A DNA stretch of 64,000 bases. It comes from Microvirga terrae (lineage in GTDB: Bacteria; Pseudomonadota; Alphaproteobacteria; Rhizobiales; Beijerinckiaceae). The stretch is taken from contig NZ_CP102845.1 of NCBI RefSeq assembly GCF_013307435.2, positions 3,284,001-3,348,000 on the forward strand, written 5' to 3'. Below the pieces are notes generated by a model that had not been told where the DNA came from, ran no database searches, and saw nothing but the letters and a program-made list of their open reading frames with translations. Shown one piece after another: positions 43,167-52,267 of this stretch. Numbering within the stretch: position 1 is the stretch's first letter; each line of letters begins with the position of its first letter. The translations under genes were made by a program, and so were the position numbers.

Positions 43167-44951
43167 ATGACCAGGCATCGCCTCAGGTTCAGCGGGCTGT
43201 TCCAGAAATACTTCCTCGTGCTGTATCTCGCCGTGGTCATCCCCCTGGCGACCAATGGCGTCAGCGAAGCCTGGTTCAGCTATCGCGACCAACGGACGAC
43301 GCTCGACCAGTTGCTGGAGGTCGAGGCGCGATCGGCAGCCGTCAAGATCCAAGGTTTCCTCGAGGGCATCACCAATCAGCTCGGCGGCCTCGTCCAGCTT
43401 TCCTGGACGGAGGAGCCCGACGAGCGCCGGCGGATCGATGCTCTGCGCCTGATGCGGCAGGTGCCGGCCATCGTCAGCCTCACCCTGGTCGACGGCGCCG
43501 GGCGCGAGCGGCTGTATGTTTCGCGCATCGGATTGAACCGGACAGAGAGCCGCGCGAACCGCTCGGAGAACGAGGCCGTCGCCGGAGCCCGTTCCGCCCC
43601 CCTGTGGTACGGAGAGGTCCGCTACTACCGCGACTCCGAGCCGTACCTGACGATCGCGCTGTCCGGCAACCGCCCCTCCGTGGGAGTGGTCGTCGCCGAG
43701 GTGAACCTGAAGCTGATCTGGGATGTGATCTCGGCCATCAAGATCGGCGAGACGGGCTCCGCGTTCCTGCTCGATGGGCCCGGCCGGCTCATCGCCCATC
43801 CGGACATCAGTCTGGTGCTGCGCGGAGCGGACGAGACCACCCTGGCGCCGTTCCGGGCGCTCAGGGAGTTGATCAGGCAGGCCGGCACGGACGTCGTCAC
43901 AGGCACGGACGATCAGGGAAAGGCGATCGCCGCCGCAGCCGCTCCCGTGCCCGGGCCCGACTGGACGATCGTCGTCGAGCAGCCGCTGTCCGAGGCGTTC
44001 GGACCCATCTATGCCGCCCTGTGGCGGACCGGCGGCCTCCTGCTGGCAGGCGCCGCCTTCGCGGGCCTGCTGGCCTATGTTCTGGCCAGCCGGATGACCG
44101 ATCCGATCCGGCGGCTCGAGGAGGGCACCGAACGGATCGGCGCCGGACATTTCGAGCATCGCATCCATATCGGGACGGGCGACGAGCTCCAGCGCCTGGC
44201 GGACAGCTTCAACGTTATGGCGGCGGAGCTCGCCGTCTCCCAGGAGCGGCAGGAGCGGATCGCCAAACTGAAGCGGTTCCTGGCGCCTCAGGTCGCCGAG
44301 CTCGTCGACCGCAAGGGCGACGACAGCGTGCTCGAGGGGCGGCGCACCGAGGTGGTGGTGGTGTTCTGCGATCTGCGCGGGTTCACGGCGTTCTCAGCGA
44401 AGGCGACGCCCGACGAGGTGATGAACGTGCTGTCCGAATATTACGATGCTCTCGGTCACATCATCACGAGGAACGCCGCGACGCTCACGAGCTTTTCGGG
44501 GGACGGCCTGATGCTGCTTCTGAACGCTCCCGTCGCGATCGACGACCCTGCCCTCAGGGCCGTGGACATGGCGGCGGACATGCAGCGAAGCGTCCAGGAC
44601 CTCATCGTCGGCTGGAGCCGGCGCGGACACCGGATCGGGTTCGGAATCGGGTTGGCCATGGGGCCCGCGACCGTCGGGCGGATCGGGTACGAAAGCCGGT
44701 TCGACTACACGGCCATCGGCAGTGTCGTGAACCTCGCCGCGCGCCTGTGCGCATCGGCGGCTGACGGGGAGATCCTCGCGGATGTCACTGTTGCCGAGGC
44801 CGTGATGCACAAGCGCGCCATCGCGTCGCTAGGGCTGCGCTCGATCAAGGGTTACGACGAGAGGATGCCCGTCTACGGGGTGCCTTTCGCAGAGCCGCCC
44901 GCGTGTCCCGAAGCGGTTGCAGGCAGCCCGGATGCCGCCACGCAGCTCTGA
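43167..44951 (+). CDS. Membrane class III adenylate/guanylate cyclase (Cache-HAMP-cyclase)
   Basis: A 594-residue signalling enzyme from the ATG at 43167 (open upstream to a GTG). TM1 at about residues 12-32, an extracytoplasmic Cache-type sensor of ~250 residues (ISAIKIGETGSAFLLDGPG), TM2 at about 292-315 (GLLLAGAAFAGLLAYVLAS), a HAMP linker (ASRMTDPIRRLEEG), and a class III cyclase domain. The metal Asp is in VFCDLRGFTAFS and the second in FSGDGLMLLL; the late block is FDYTAIGSVVNLAARLC. It should make cAMP or cGMP in response to a small extracellular ligand. A Crp-type regulator lies 1.3 kb downstream but is not linked. Confidence 0.88.
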   Translation: MTRHRLRFSGLFQKYFLVLYLAVVIPLATNGVSEAWFSYRDQRTTLDQLLEVEARSAAVKIQGFLEGITNQLGGLVQLSWTEEPDERRRIDALRLMRQVPAIVSLTLVDGAGRERLYVSRIGLNRTESRANRSENEAVAGARSAPLWYGEVRYYRDSEPYLTIALSGNRPSVGVVVAEVNLKLIWDVISAIKIGETGSAFLLDGPGRLIAHPDISLVLRGADETTLAPFRALRELIRQAGTDVVTGTDDQGKAIAAAAAPVPGPDWTIVVEQPLSEAFGPIYAALWRTGGLLLAGAAFAGLLAYVLASRMTDPIRRLEEGTERIGAGHFEHRIHIGTGDELQRLADSFNVMAAELAVSQERQERIAKLKRFLAPQVAELVDRKGDDSVLEGRRTEVVVVFCDLRGFTAFSAKATPDEVMNVLSEYYDALGHIITRNAATLTSFSGDGLMLLLNAPVAIDDPALRAVDMAADMQRSVQDLIVGWSRRGHRIGFGIGLAMGPATVGRIGYESRFDYTAIGSVVNLAARLCASAADGEILADVTVAEAVMHKRAIASLGLRSIKGYDERMPVYGVPFAEPPACPEAVAGSPDAATQL

Positions 44952-45123
44952 CCGCGCGACACGATAGGCCGAAATTCCCTCTGGTTTCGGGACGCAAACA
45001 ATGCGTCTATCATGCCGCTGGGTTGTGGGGCCCCGTAGACACGTCGAGGCAGCAGGCGATGAGTGTTGAACGCAGTGCCCCCATGAACGTCCGAAACGTT
45101 GCGCCCGCGCGGACGCAGACCCG

Positions 45124-46101
45124 ATGAGGCGCCGCGACTTCATCTCCGCGCTCGGTGCGGCAACGCTGGCACTTCCGGCGCGCGCTCAGCCTCTCACGGT
45201 TCCTCTGATCGGATATCTCGGCCCCGAATCGCCCGAACCCTTCGCCAGCCGGCTCAAAGCCTTCCGCGACGGCCTCGGCGAGAGCGGGTTTTCCGAGAGT
45301 CGCAACGTCGCCATCGAGTATCGTTGGGCGCAAGGGCAGTACAAACTCCTGCCGGCTCTCGCCGCCGAGCTGGCGGCGCGCAAACCCGCCGTCATCGTGG
45401 CGGCCGGCGGCGCTCCCGCGGCCCTGGCGGCGAAAGCGGCCACAAGCACGATCACGATCGTGTTCGAGATGGGTGGAGACCCCGTCGCGCTGGGAGTCGT
45501 GGACAGCCTGTCCCGACCCGGAGGCAATCTCACCGGGGTGTCGAGCCTGAGCGTGGAAGTCTCGCGCAAGCGGCTCGAATTTATGCATGAGCTGCTGCCC
45601 GACGCGACCGAGTTCGCCGTTGCGGTCAATCCCACCAGCCCGACGGCCGATTCACAGCTTAAGAACCTCCATGCGGCGGCCGATGCTCTCAGCGTGCGGC
45701 TTCTCGTTCTGAGCACCAGTGACGAACGGGAATTCGAAAACCTGTTCTCATCGGTTGCCGGGCTCAAGGTCGGCGGCCTGGTGTTCACGTCCGATCCCTA
45801 TTTCGCGTTCCGCAGCCAGCGCCTCTCAGCGCTGGCGACCCGCTACCGCGTGCCGGCCATCACGCAGTCACGCGACTTCCCGAACGCGGGCGGGCTCATG
45901 AGCTATGGCGGAGATTTCACGCAATCGCACCGACGCACCGGCGTCTATGCGGGGAGAATCCTCAACGGGGAGAAGCCTGCCGATCTTCCTGTTCAGCTCG
46001 TCACGAAAGTGGAACTGTTCGTGAACCTGAAGGCGGCCGCCGCTCTCGGCATCACCGTGCCGCCCTCGCTGCTCAGCAGCGCCGACGTGGTGATCGAATG
46101 A
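45124..46101 (+). CDS. ABC transporter substrate-binding protein (PF04392 type), orphan
   Basis: A 325-residue periplasmic binding protein. The N-terminus MRRRDFISALGAATLALPA is a twin-arginine signal. The mature protein shows the PF04392 pattern: IGYLGPESPEPFASRLKAF, VIVAAGGAPAALAAK, GGDPVALGVVDSLSRPGGN, and the late GVYAGRILNGEKPADLPVQ. Such proteins occur in very many copies in Bradyrhizobium-like bacteria and some bind aromatic amino acids. No permease or ATPase genes are adjacent, so it may be a stand-alone sensor or share a distant transporter. Confidence 0.82.
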   Translation: MRRRDFISALGAATLALPARAQPLTVPLIGYLGPESPEPFASRLKAFRDGLGESGFSESRNVAIEYRWAQGQYKLLPALAAELAARKPAVIVAAGGAPAALAAKAATSTITIVFEMGGDPVALGVVDSLSRPGGNLTGVSSLSVEVSRKRLEFMHELLPDATEFAVAVNPTSPTADSQLKNLHAAADALSVRLLVLSTSDEREFENLFSSVAGLKVGGLVFTSDPYFAFRSQRLSALATRYRVPAITQSRDFPNAGGLMSYGGDFTQSHRRTGVYAGRILNGEKPADLPVQLVTKVELFVNLKAAAALGITVPPSLLSSADVVIE

Positions 46102-46284
46102 CCCGGGTCGCCCCCGTGCGGGCGGCATCGCCCGCGCCGTTCGTGCATCGCGGCCGATGACGGAGCCATCCGGGCGGCGAGTGCCGTTCGCCGGCCTCCG
46201 ATCCGTGTCCGATGCAGCATTTTGCACATCCTCAGGCGACCCGTTGTGATAGAATGATCCCTGTTCAGAACAGGACCGTTCGCC

Positions 46285-47052
46285 GTGGCGCAGGTTCGGA
46301 TGAACAGCCCCCATCGATCCAATCGGCTCCTGGCCGCTCTGGATGAAGAGGACTTCGCGTTCCTTGAGCCGCATTTCGAACTGGTCGAGTTCGAACGGGG
46401 TCATGTGGTCTACGAGGCCGGGCAGACGATCCAGCATACCTACTTCCCCCATAGTGCGGTCGTCTCTCTCGTGACCGTCATGATCGACGGCAAATCGGCC
46501 GAGATGGCCACGTTCGGATGTGAATCCCTGTTCGGTTTCGTCAGCGCCTTCGTGTCGCGCAACTCGTTCGGACGCTATATCGTCCAGATCCCCGGAATCG
46601 CATCGCGCATCGCATTGGACCTGATGCACGACGCCTTCAAAACTCGTCCCAATGTTCAGCAGCTCATCCTGCGTTTCACCGAAGCCCTGCTGGCGCAGAC
46701 GCTCCAGAGCGTCGCCTGCAACGCCACCCACGGCGTCGAGGCGCGATGCTGCCGCTGGATCCTCAGCACGCGCGACCGCTGGGGCTCGGACGAACTGCCC
46801 CTGACGCATGAATTTCTCGCGGAGATGCTGGGAGTCCAGCGCTCGACGGTGAGCGCCGTCACGCGGACCCTTCACGAGGCCGGGCTCATCAACCAGAGTA
46901 GAGGCATCATCACCATCGTGGATCGCCGCGGCCTCGAAGAGACGGCCTGCGAGTGCTACGAGATCATCCGGAGCAAGTTTTCTCAACTCCTGCCCGTGTG
47001 GGAATCGGAGGAAGCCAATGGTGTTGACATGCCGGGCGCCCGCCACAGGTAA
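46285..47052 (+). CDS. Crp/Fnr-family transcription regulator
   Basis: A 255-residue regulator (250 if the ATG at 46300 is used). N-terminal cyclic-nucleotide-binding-like beta-roll (LVEFERGHVVYEAGQTIQHTY), a long dimer helix, and a C-terminal winged helix-turn-helix (FLAEMLGVQRSTVSAVTRTL). The Arg/Ser ligand residues of true Crp are not evident and no Fnr-type N-terminal Cys cluster is present, so the effector is unknown. The GTG start at 46285 has AGGA upstream. It may regulate stress or surface genes here; no operator could be assigned. Confidence 0.83.
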   Translation: MAQVRMNSPHRSNRLLAALDEEDFAFLEPHFELVEFERGHVVYEAGQTIQHTYFPHSAVVSLVTVMIDGKSAEMATFGCESLFGFVSAFVSRNSFGRYIVQIPGIASRIALDLMHDAFKTRPNVQQLILRFTEALLAQTLQSVACNATHGVEARCCRWILSTRDRWGSDELPLTHEFLAEMLGVQRSTVSAVTRTLHEAGLINQSRGIITIVDRRGLEETACECYEIIRSKFSQLLPVWESEEANGVDMPGARHR

Positions 47053-47480
47053 GACAGCCTGTGACGTCCCAGCAACCGAGCCTTGATGTGGTTAAGCGAA
47101 CGCTCCCCCGCACTGCCCTGCCGGCCCATCTGATCGACAAGGGCCTGATCGCTGCGGCCGTGACGGCAGCCGTGACGGCCCTCCTCCTCTGTTCTCAGCT
47201 TCCCTAGCGGGTTGTGGTCCCGGGCCGGGTTCATCCGCCGCGCGGGCCTCAAGGACGCTCGTCCCAGGCCCGGGCAATGGCCGCAAGGCCCATGGTCTCT
47301 CTGCCGAGAGAGATCTCTCTTTCAATGCGAGTGGCAGCTGGACGCCCCGTAGTGCCTTCCTCCCGAAAGCCATGGAGCAAAGGTGTGACCACCTTTGCCC
47401 CGTCCGTCTCGTGAGACACATGCGAGCGCAGTCGGCTATACTCTTCGTATGAGCCGATCCTCACCCCGTGAGCCTCGCCG
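47053..47480. other. Intergenic region with two short palindromes
   Basis: About 430 bases. GCAAAGGTG-TGAC-CACCTTTGC (47377-47398) is a perfect 9-bp inverted repeat and GTCTC-GT-GAGAC (47406-47417) a 5-bp one, both upstream of the 103-residue gene copy 2. A 71-codon GTG frame on the minus strand (47249-47464) reads like protein, but its third-position G+C is lower than that of neighbouring genes; I give it low credence. Confidence 0.35.
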
Positions 47481-47792
47481 ATGCGCTATTTCGCTTTTGC
47501 CATACTGGCCTGCACCATCCTTGCCTCGGGCAGCGTCTCCGCGCAGGAACGGCGCTGGGCGCCGTCCCCTGAGGGAAAAGCCAGGTGGGCCGCCTGCTAC
47601 AAGGAAACGCGGCTGATCTTCCGGACGCGGAACCTGTCGCTGCCCGATTACAGGGCCGAGATCAAAGATGCCCGCAAGGCTCACATGCAGCTCTGCATGA
47701 CCCGGGCGACGCCTCCCGCTCCGGTCAACGTTGCGACGCCCCTGGGTCAGAACCCGGCGAGCGCGCTGGCGAGCTGGGCCAGCAGCCCCTGA
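47481..47792 (+). CDS. Small secreted protein, 103-residue family, copy 2
   Basis: 103 residues, signal peptide MRYFAFAILACTILASGSVSA, then SPEGKARWAACYKETRL, SLPDYRAEIK and HMQLCMTRATPPAPV. It is a same-length paralog of the gene at 40436-40747, with the strongest conservation around the two cysteines and the TRATPPAPV block. Spacing of conserved residues is identical with no gaps. Function unknown; probably periplasmic or surface exposed. Two palindromes lie upstream and may regulate it. Confidence 0.7.
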   Translation: MRYFAFAILACTILASGSVSAQERRWAPSPEGKARWAACYKETRLIFRTRNLSLPDYRAEIKDARKAHMQLCMTRATPPAPVNVATPLGQNPASALASWASSP

Positions 47793-47826
47793 GCCTGCAC
47801 GACCGCCCGACCGTTAATTCCCGTTA

Positions 47827-47851
47827 GGATCGAATTCTGAGCTCGTGCGTT
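47827..47851 (+). promoter_or_regulatory. Weak EcfG-like promoter before the STAS gene
   Basis: GGATC (47827-47831), 16 bases, CGTT (47848-47851), differing from the EcfG consensus by one base in the -35. It ends 38 bases before the STAS start, the same distance as at the 83-residue gene. One-mismatch sites are common by chance, so this is only suggestive. Confidence 0.25.
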
Positions 47852-47889
47852 AGCCTACGCCGCTTGGATTAATCCTAAAGGGGAACTGC

Positions 47890-48240
47890 ATGAACATCGA
47901 GCTGGCTGCTCAGGACTCGGGAACAGCCTTGGTCAACATCGAAGGCCGCCTGGACGCCGCCGCGGCGCCAAACTTCAAGCAGCAGATCTCGTCGGCGATC
48001 GCAGGCGGCAACGTCAGGCTCGCCCTCCATCTCGCCCATGTCTCGTTCATGGACAGTACCGGTCTGGGCGCCCTGGTCGCCGCCCTGAAGGCGGCCCGGA
48101 AGGCCGACGGCGACATTGGCATCGTGGCACCGAGCAGCCAGGTTCAGAAACTGTTCCGGCTGACCGCCATGGACCGGGTGTTCAGGATCTTCGACACGCA
48201 CGACGAGGCCCTGCGTCAGCTCAGGCCGGATTCGCGATGA
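47890..48240 (+). CDS. STAS-domain anti-sigma factor antagonist
   Basis: A 116-residue single STAS domain. The phosphorylatable serine is S56 in VSFMDSTGLGAL, the hallmark of SpoIIAA/RsbV-type antagonists that bind a kinase anti-sigma factor and release its sigma factor. Other family blocks: VNIEGRLDAAAAPNF and FRIFDTHDEAL. No matching RsbW-like kinase is adjacent. Alphaproteobacteria mostly use the PhyR/NepR switch for stress, so the partner here is unknown; STAS proteins also act in lipid or signalling roles. Confidence 0.82.
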   Translation: MNIELAAQDSGTALVNIEGRLDAAAAPNFKQQISSAIAGGNVRLALHLAHVSFMDSTGLGALVAALKAARKADGDIGIVAPSSQVQKLFRLTAMDRVFRIFDTHDEALRQLRPDSR

Positions 48241-48250
48241 GAGCCGAGGT

Positions 48251-48496
48251 TCACTCGTCGGACGTCGACGTCGCGTCGATGCAGGGGATGATCAGAACGG
48301 GGCGGAGATCCTCCCCGACGATCTCGATCATGATCTCGCTGCTGTAATTCGGCGACATGCCGGCCCAGCTCTTCAGAAGCCTTTCGGCCACTCTTGCGGC
48401 CTCGTTCCTGGCGGCCGCAATGTCCGGCAACTCGACGCCACTCGGATCCTCATCGATGCCGAAATGGCTCCTGACATCAATGTAATAGCGGGGCAT
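48251..48496 (-). CDS. DUF6894 family protein
   Basis: An 81-residue soluble protein starting MPRYYIDVRSHFGIDEDPSG. The pattern MPRYYxDI...D..GVELPDxxAARxEA is the DUF6894 family, abundant in Methylobacterium, Microvirga and Bradyrhizobium and often near stress genes. The start at 48496 is chosen because the family begins with MPRYY; a longer frame exists. Function unknown. It converges with the STAS gene, with only 10 bases between stops. Confidence 0.75.
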   Translation of the reverse strand: MPRYYIDVRSHFGIDEDPSGVELPDIAAARNEAARVAERLLKSWAGMSPNYSSEIMIEIVGEDLRPVLIIPCIDATSTSDE

Positions 48497-48738
48497 TACG
48501 CATCCCCTCGAAAACGCTGAAGGCCACGGGGCTGATCCACCATGACATTCACCTATGTTAATTGACAATTTCCAGCGTTGAAATTCCCCCTGAATCCCCG
48601 CTCACTATTCCGGACAGGCCTAATCATTTATGAAGCCACCCGGCACCACTTCGATGGCATAGTCTTTCTTTGTCACGGCAGGCGAACCGAAGGCGAGCCG
48701 CACAGTTGCCAATAGTCTGCCACCCTTCAGGACCTCCG

Positions 48739-48993
48739 ATGCTCTTACCCTGGATGAAACTTGCCACGGACACCACGATGCTGGCCTTCGAGGCTCAGAT
48801 GGTGATCTGGACCCGTGTGTCCCGTGCCGCCATGGGCCAAGGCTCCCACGCGGAAAACCTCCTGATGGTGACCGAAAAAGTCACTGCGTTCGCGGAAGCG
48901 GCGGCGACGCTCGCGGCGGGGGGCTCGCCCCACAAGGTCGTGAAGGGGTACCGCCGGAAGGTCCGGGCCAACGTGAAGCGCCTGAAGCGGTAG
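48739..48993 (+). CDS. Conserved small phasin-like protein
   Basis: 84 residues, starting MLLPWMKLATDTTML, mostly helical, ending in a basic tail (KGYRRKVRANVKRLKR). Its helical, Ala-rich body (VTEKVTAFAEAAATLAAGG) recalls phasin-like proteins of this order, but a firm family assignment is not possible. AGGA lies upstream of the ATG. It is likely cytosolic; association with storage granules or DNA is conceivable. Confidence 0.6.
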   Translation: MLLPWMKLATDTTMLAFEAQMVIWTRVSRAAMGQGSHAENLLMVTEKVTAFAEAAATLAAGGSPHKVVKGYRRKVRANVKRLKR

Positions 48994-49140
48994 ATCCTGG
49001 CGCGCTCTTGCGGCTCGTTGCCGCAAGTCACTGACCTGCTCACCCTTGCTTGCACGATCTTAAGCCTATCCGCGGGATTTCTGTTCTGCGCCAGATGATC
49101 GGTGGTAGTTTTCGGCAGAAGCGCGTCGAAAGGTTCATTC

Positions 49141-49587
49141 ATGCGAGATCGTCGCCAGAGCGAGCGTCTCCCCTCGATCCTGGAGGGCCGGATCGTCCTT
49201 GGCCGGGATGCGCCTCACCTTCAATGCACGTTGCGGGACATCTCCTCGACCGGAGCCCGGATCTGGCTTCCGGCTGCGATCGAACTGCCGCAGCAGTTCG
49301 AACTCCGGGTTCCTGCCCTCGAACAGACCATGCCGGTTCAGCTCATGTGGTCAAACGGCAAGACCCACGGGGTCATGTTCCAGGAGGAGCTTCAGGGGCT
49401 GCCGGCCAACTCGGACGACGTGCCGGACGATATCCAGACACCTGAGCTTCAACCCGCCCTGGCGGGCGTCCCGAAAGGCCTGATCGCGTTGACCGAGCGT
49501 GTTCTCGACGACGCTCGTCAACAGCTGGCCGAAATTCTGGAACTGCCGGTCGAGAAAATCCGGCTGCGCCTCGACATCGACCCTTAA
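49141..49587 (+). CDS. PilZ-domain c-di-GMP-binding protein
   Basis: A 148-residue protein. The PilZ signature is present: RRQSER (RxxxR-type, residues ~4-9) and DISSTGA (about 37-43), the two elements that bind c-di-GMP. The domain ends near residue 95; a C-terminal helix (LIALTERVLDDARQQLAEI) follows. The start is set just before the RRQSER motif. It could be the receptor for c-di-GMP made by the two GGDEF proteins in this window and so control motility or exopolysaccharide, by inference. Confidence 0.8.
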   Translation: MRDRRQSERLPSILEGRIVLGRDAPHLQCTLRDISSTGARIWLPAAIELPQQFELRVPALEQTMPVQLMWSNGKTHGVMFQEELQGLPANSDDVPDDIQTPELQPALAGVPKGLIALTERVLDDARQQLAEILELPVEKIRLRLDIDP

Positions 49588-49596
49588 CCTCGCCTG

Positions 49597-49848
49597 TCAG
49601 CCCTCCGGCCTCACGAGGCGGTTTCGGACCTCGGATATTGCAGCCAGCACCATGGCGCCGACGATCATTGCCGCGAAGAGCTCCCCGAAGATGTGAACGA
49701 CGGCGCTCTGCTCCGGAAGGTTGTCGAGGATCACGTGATGGAGGTGATGCACCGTCGCGAGGCCGATCCCGAGAAACGCCCCGACCGAGGCCAGTCCAGG
49801 CGTGTTCCAAGCCCTCAGCATCTTCTTTTCGAAATGACCGCACGACAT
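49597..49848 (-). CDS. Hypothetical small membrane protein
   Basis: 83 residues (74 from the ATG at 49821). Two likely membrane helices, around residues 18-40 (GLASVGAFLGIGLATVHHLHH) and 52-72 (HIFGELFAAMIVGAMVLAA), with several histidines in between that could bind metal. No family recognised. It converges with the PilZ gene. Confidence 0.45.
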   Translation of the reverse strand: MSCGHFEKKMLRAWNTPGLASVGAFLGIGLATVHHLHHVILDNLPEQSAVVHIFGELFAAMIVGAMVLAAISEVRNRLVRPEG

Positions 49849-50104
49849 CGAACCGCAGCTCCTGCCGATCGTGATCAGACTTATGCAGTCTCGACCACCC
49901 CGACCGGGGACACCGGCCGAAACCTGGGCATCACGGTCAGAGCCAAAGCCAAGCCTGCAGGAACAATAACATTCCTTGAGTCAACTCGACAGGGGGGCAG
50001 AACTTGCATCCGAAAACTTGGCAATATCGGTCATGCAAGTAAGCTTGACCATTGGCATTACGTATTTTCCACTATTTCTTTTTGGCCTCACTGCAGGCTA
50101 TAGA

Positions 50105-50236
50105 ATGAACCCATTGATGCGGGGCAATTCACAACAACAGTCACCAAAGATATATTTCAACACTACCGTGCCTGGGGGGCTAAGCACGGGCTCGAGCCGC
50201 GGTTTCGATCGAAAGATCGGACGCGGCTTTTTCTTT
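50105..50236 (+). ncRNA. Candidate small RNA with strong intrinsic terminator
   Basis: Two hairpins end this stretch. First CCGTGC-(CTGGGGGGCTAA)-GCACGG (50166-50189), exposing a G-run in the loop. Then a terminator: outer stem AGCCGCG/CGCGGCT (50195-50228) enclosing CGATC-GAAA-GATCG, followed by TTTTTCTTT. No acceptable protein gene leads into it, so it should be the 3' part of a non-coding transcript starting perhaps near 50105, after TATAGA at 50098-50103. The 5' end is a guess. Confidence 0.45.
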
Positions 50237-50258
50237 GTCACGGGATCAACTGGGATCC

Positions 50259-51266
50259 TCATCTGAAGCTGGTCAAAGCGACTTCGAGACGCCGCCAAGC
50301 CTCGTCGGAGCCTGGCAGGCCAAAGCGGAGAAGACGCGGGTCGAACTGGAAGCGTCGCACCCAGATGCCGTGCCGCCCGAGATGGGCGAACAGGTCCGGG
50401 GCACGGCTGCTGCCCATGAGGCGGTAGAGGATCGTTCCGGCGGTCGGCTGGTCGGAGCAGGGTTCAAGCAAATCATCGAGGCGGCGGGCATCCTGGCCCC
50501 GTGCCTCCTGGGCCGCCAGCCGCCATGGACGATCCCGCAGCGCCCGGCGTCCGACCTCCAGAGCCGGACCCGAGACGGCCCAGGGCCCCAGCACCCGTCG
50601 CAACATCCCGGCCGCATCACGGGCCGCGACCGCGAAGCCGAGCCTCACGCCGGCGAGCCCGTAGGTCTTGCCGAAGGAGCGCAGAACGACGGCGTTCTCC
50701 GGGAGCACCGGAACGAGCGTCTCGCCGGCGGCGAAATCCGCGAAGGCCTCGTCGACCACGAGCCAGCCGCCGCGTGCCCACAGGCGCTCCGCTTGGTCGA
50801 GCAAGACTTGGCGCCCGACGATGCGGCCGTCGGGGTTGTTGGGGTTCACCACGACGAGAACATCCGCCTCTCCCGCAGCGTCGAGCGAGCCGACCTCCAC
50901 GACGTCGTGTCCCGTCCCGCGCCAGGCTCGGGCATGCTCGGCATAGGTTGGCCCGAGGATTACGACCCGCGACCGGGGGCGCAGGGCCGGCAGCAGGCTG
51001 ATGAGAACCTGCGTTCCAGGCGCGGCCACCACCACGGCGGCATCGGCCGCGCCATAGGCTTCGGCGGCGGCGGCCTCGAGATCCTCGTGGTCGGCTGGCG
51101 CAGGCAGCCGCTCGAACAGACAGGCTGGCAAGGGCGGCATCGGATAGGCTATGGGGTTGATCCCCGTCGACAGGTCGATCCATGGATCGGGCGCATCCGG
51201 AAAGAGCCGCCGGGCCACGTCCAGATCGCCGCCGTGCCAGATCCCCGCGTCACTCATCCGCTTCAC
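50259..51266 (-). CDS. cobC: Threonine-phosphate decarboxylase / cobyrinic pathway CobC
   Basis: A 335-residue PLP enzyme of the aminotransferase fold that makes the aminopropanol-phosphate arm for attachment to cobyric acid. It begins HGGDLDVARRLFPDAP (start possibly the second ATG at 51257), contains DLSTGINPIAYP, NPNNPDGRIV, and the PLP lysine in RSFGKTYGLAG. It is divergent from cobD with only 14 bases between starts, so promoters lie inside neighbouring coding DNA. No cobalamin riboswitch is next to it. Confidence 0.88.
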   Translation of the reverse strand: MKRMSDAGIWHGGDLDVARRLFPDAPDPWIDLSTGINPIAYPMPPLPACLFERLPAPADHEDLEAAAAEAYGAADAAVVVAAPGTQVLISLLPALRPRSRVVILGPTYAEHARAWRGTGHDVVEVGSLDAAGEADVLVVVNPNNPDGRIVGRQVLLDQAERLWARGGWLVVDEAFADFAAGETLVPVLPENAVVLRSFGKTYGLAGVRLGFAVAARDAAGMLRRVLGPWAVSGPALEVGRRALRDRPWRLAAQEARGQDARRLDDLLEPCSDQPTAGTILYRLMGSSRAPDLFAHLGRHGIWVRRFQFDPRLLRFGLPGSDEAWRRLEVALTSFR

Positions 51267-51280
51267 CCACCGATCGACCC

Positions 51281-52267
51281 ATGATCCTCTCCTGCAGCCT
51301 GATCACCCTGAGCCTCGCCCTCGCGGCCGAGGCGGCGTTCGGCTATCCCTCCCGCCTTTACACGTGGATCGGGCATCCCGTCACCTGGATCGGACGGCTG
51401 ATCAAGGAGCTCGACCGGGGGCTGAACCGGGAGCGCTGGTCTTTCGGCCGGCGCCGCGCCGCGGGCGTTCTCGCCCTGCTGCTGCTTCTAGGCATCACGG
51501 GATCGGTCGCGTGGATGCTCCAAGGGGCGCTCCTGCCGGTCGGCCCCGCGGGCCTCGCGATCCTGGCCGTTCTTGCCGGCACGCTGATCGCCCAGCGCAG
51601 CCTGCACGAGCATGTGGCGGCGGTGTCTCAGGGTCTTCGGGAGAGCGGCCTCGACGGCGGCCGCCGGGCGGTCTCGATGATCGTCGGACGCAATCCGCAG
51701 AGCCTGGACGAGGCGGGGGTCGCCCGCGCGGCCATCGAAAGCCTGGCCGAGAATTTCTCCGACGGGATCGTGGCGCCGGCCTTCTGGCTTGGCCTCGGCG
51801 GCCTCCCCGGGGCTGCCCTCTACAAGGCCACGAACACCGCCGACAGCATGATCGGCCACCGCACGCCCCGGCACGAGGCTTTCGGCTGGGCGGCCGCCCG
51901 GTTCGACGATCTCGTGAACCTGCCCGCCTCGCGCCTGACCGCCCTGCTCGTCATCGTGGCGGCCGCTCTCCATCGTGGCGCATCGGCCCGGAATGCCTGG
52001 CGGGCCGTCCGGCGCGACGCCAGGCAGCACCGCTCACCCAATGCCGGCTGGCCCGAGGCCGCCATGGCCGGGGCCCTGGGCCTGCGCCTTGCTGGCCCCC
52101 GGGTCTATGGCAACGTGCTGGTCGAGGATCGCTGGATGGGCGACGGCCGCGCCGAAGCGCGCGCACACGACATCGAGCGGGCGCTTGCCCTCTACCGGAC
52201 CGCTTGCGCTCTCCTGTTCGGTCTCGCCACGGGATCGGCCCTCGTGGCCTGGCTCATCGCGCGCTGA
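51281..52267 (+). CDS. cobD: Adenosylcobinamide-phosphate synthase (CobD/CbiB)
   Basis: A 328-residue inner-membrane enzyme joining aminopropanol (phosphate) to adenosylcobyric acid. The hallmark opening is [19 protein letters not shown]; later [32 protein letters not shown] and the C-terminal [15 protein letters not shown] are all CbiB signatures. Four to five membrane helices. The ATG at 51281 is chosen because it starts the first TM helix; the frame is open upstream into the cobC gene. Its 3' end overlaps the opposite-strand cobQ end by 14 bases. Confidence 0.9.
   Translation: MILSCSLITLSLALAAEAAFGYPSRLYTWIGHPVTWIGRLIKELDRGLNRERWSFGRRRAAGVLALLLLLGITGSVAWMLQGALLPVGPAGLAILAVLAGTLIAQRSLHEHVAAVSQGLRESGLDGGRRAVSMIVGRNPQSLDEAGVARAAIESLAENFSDGIVAPAFWLGLGGLPGAALYKATNTADSMIGHRTPRHEAFGWAAARFDDLVNLPASRLTALLVIVAAALHRGASARNAWRAVRRDARQHRSPNAGWPEAAMAGALGLRLAGPRVYGNVLVEDRWMGDGRAEARAHDIERALALYRTACALLFGLATGSALVAWLIAR

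Noticed and set aside
49976..50266. A 96-codon plus-strand frame
   Set aside because: It reads straight through the two hairpins and the terminator at 50166-50236 and shows no family features.
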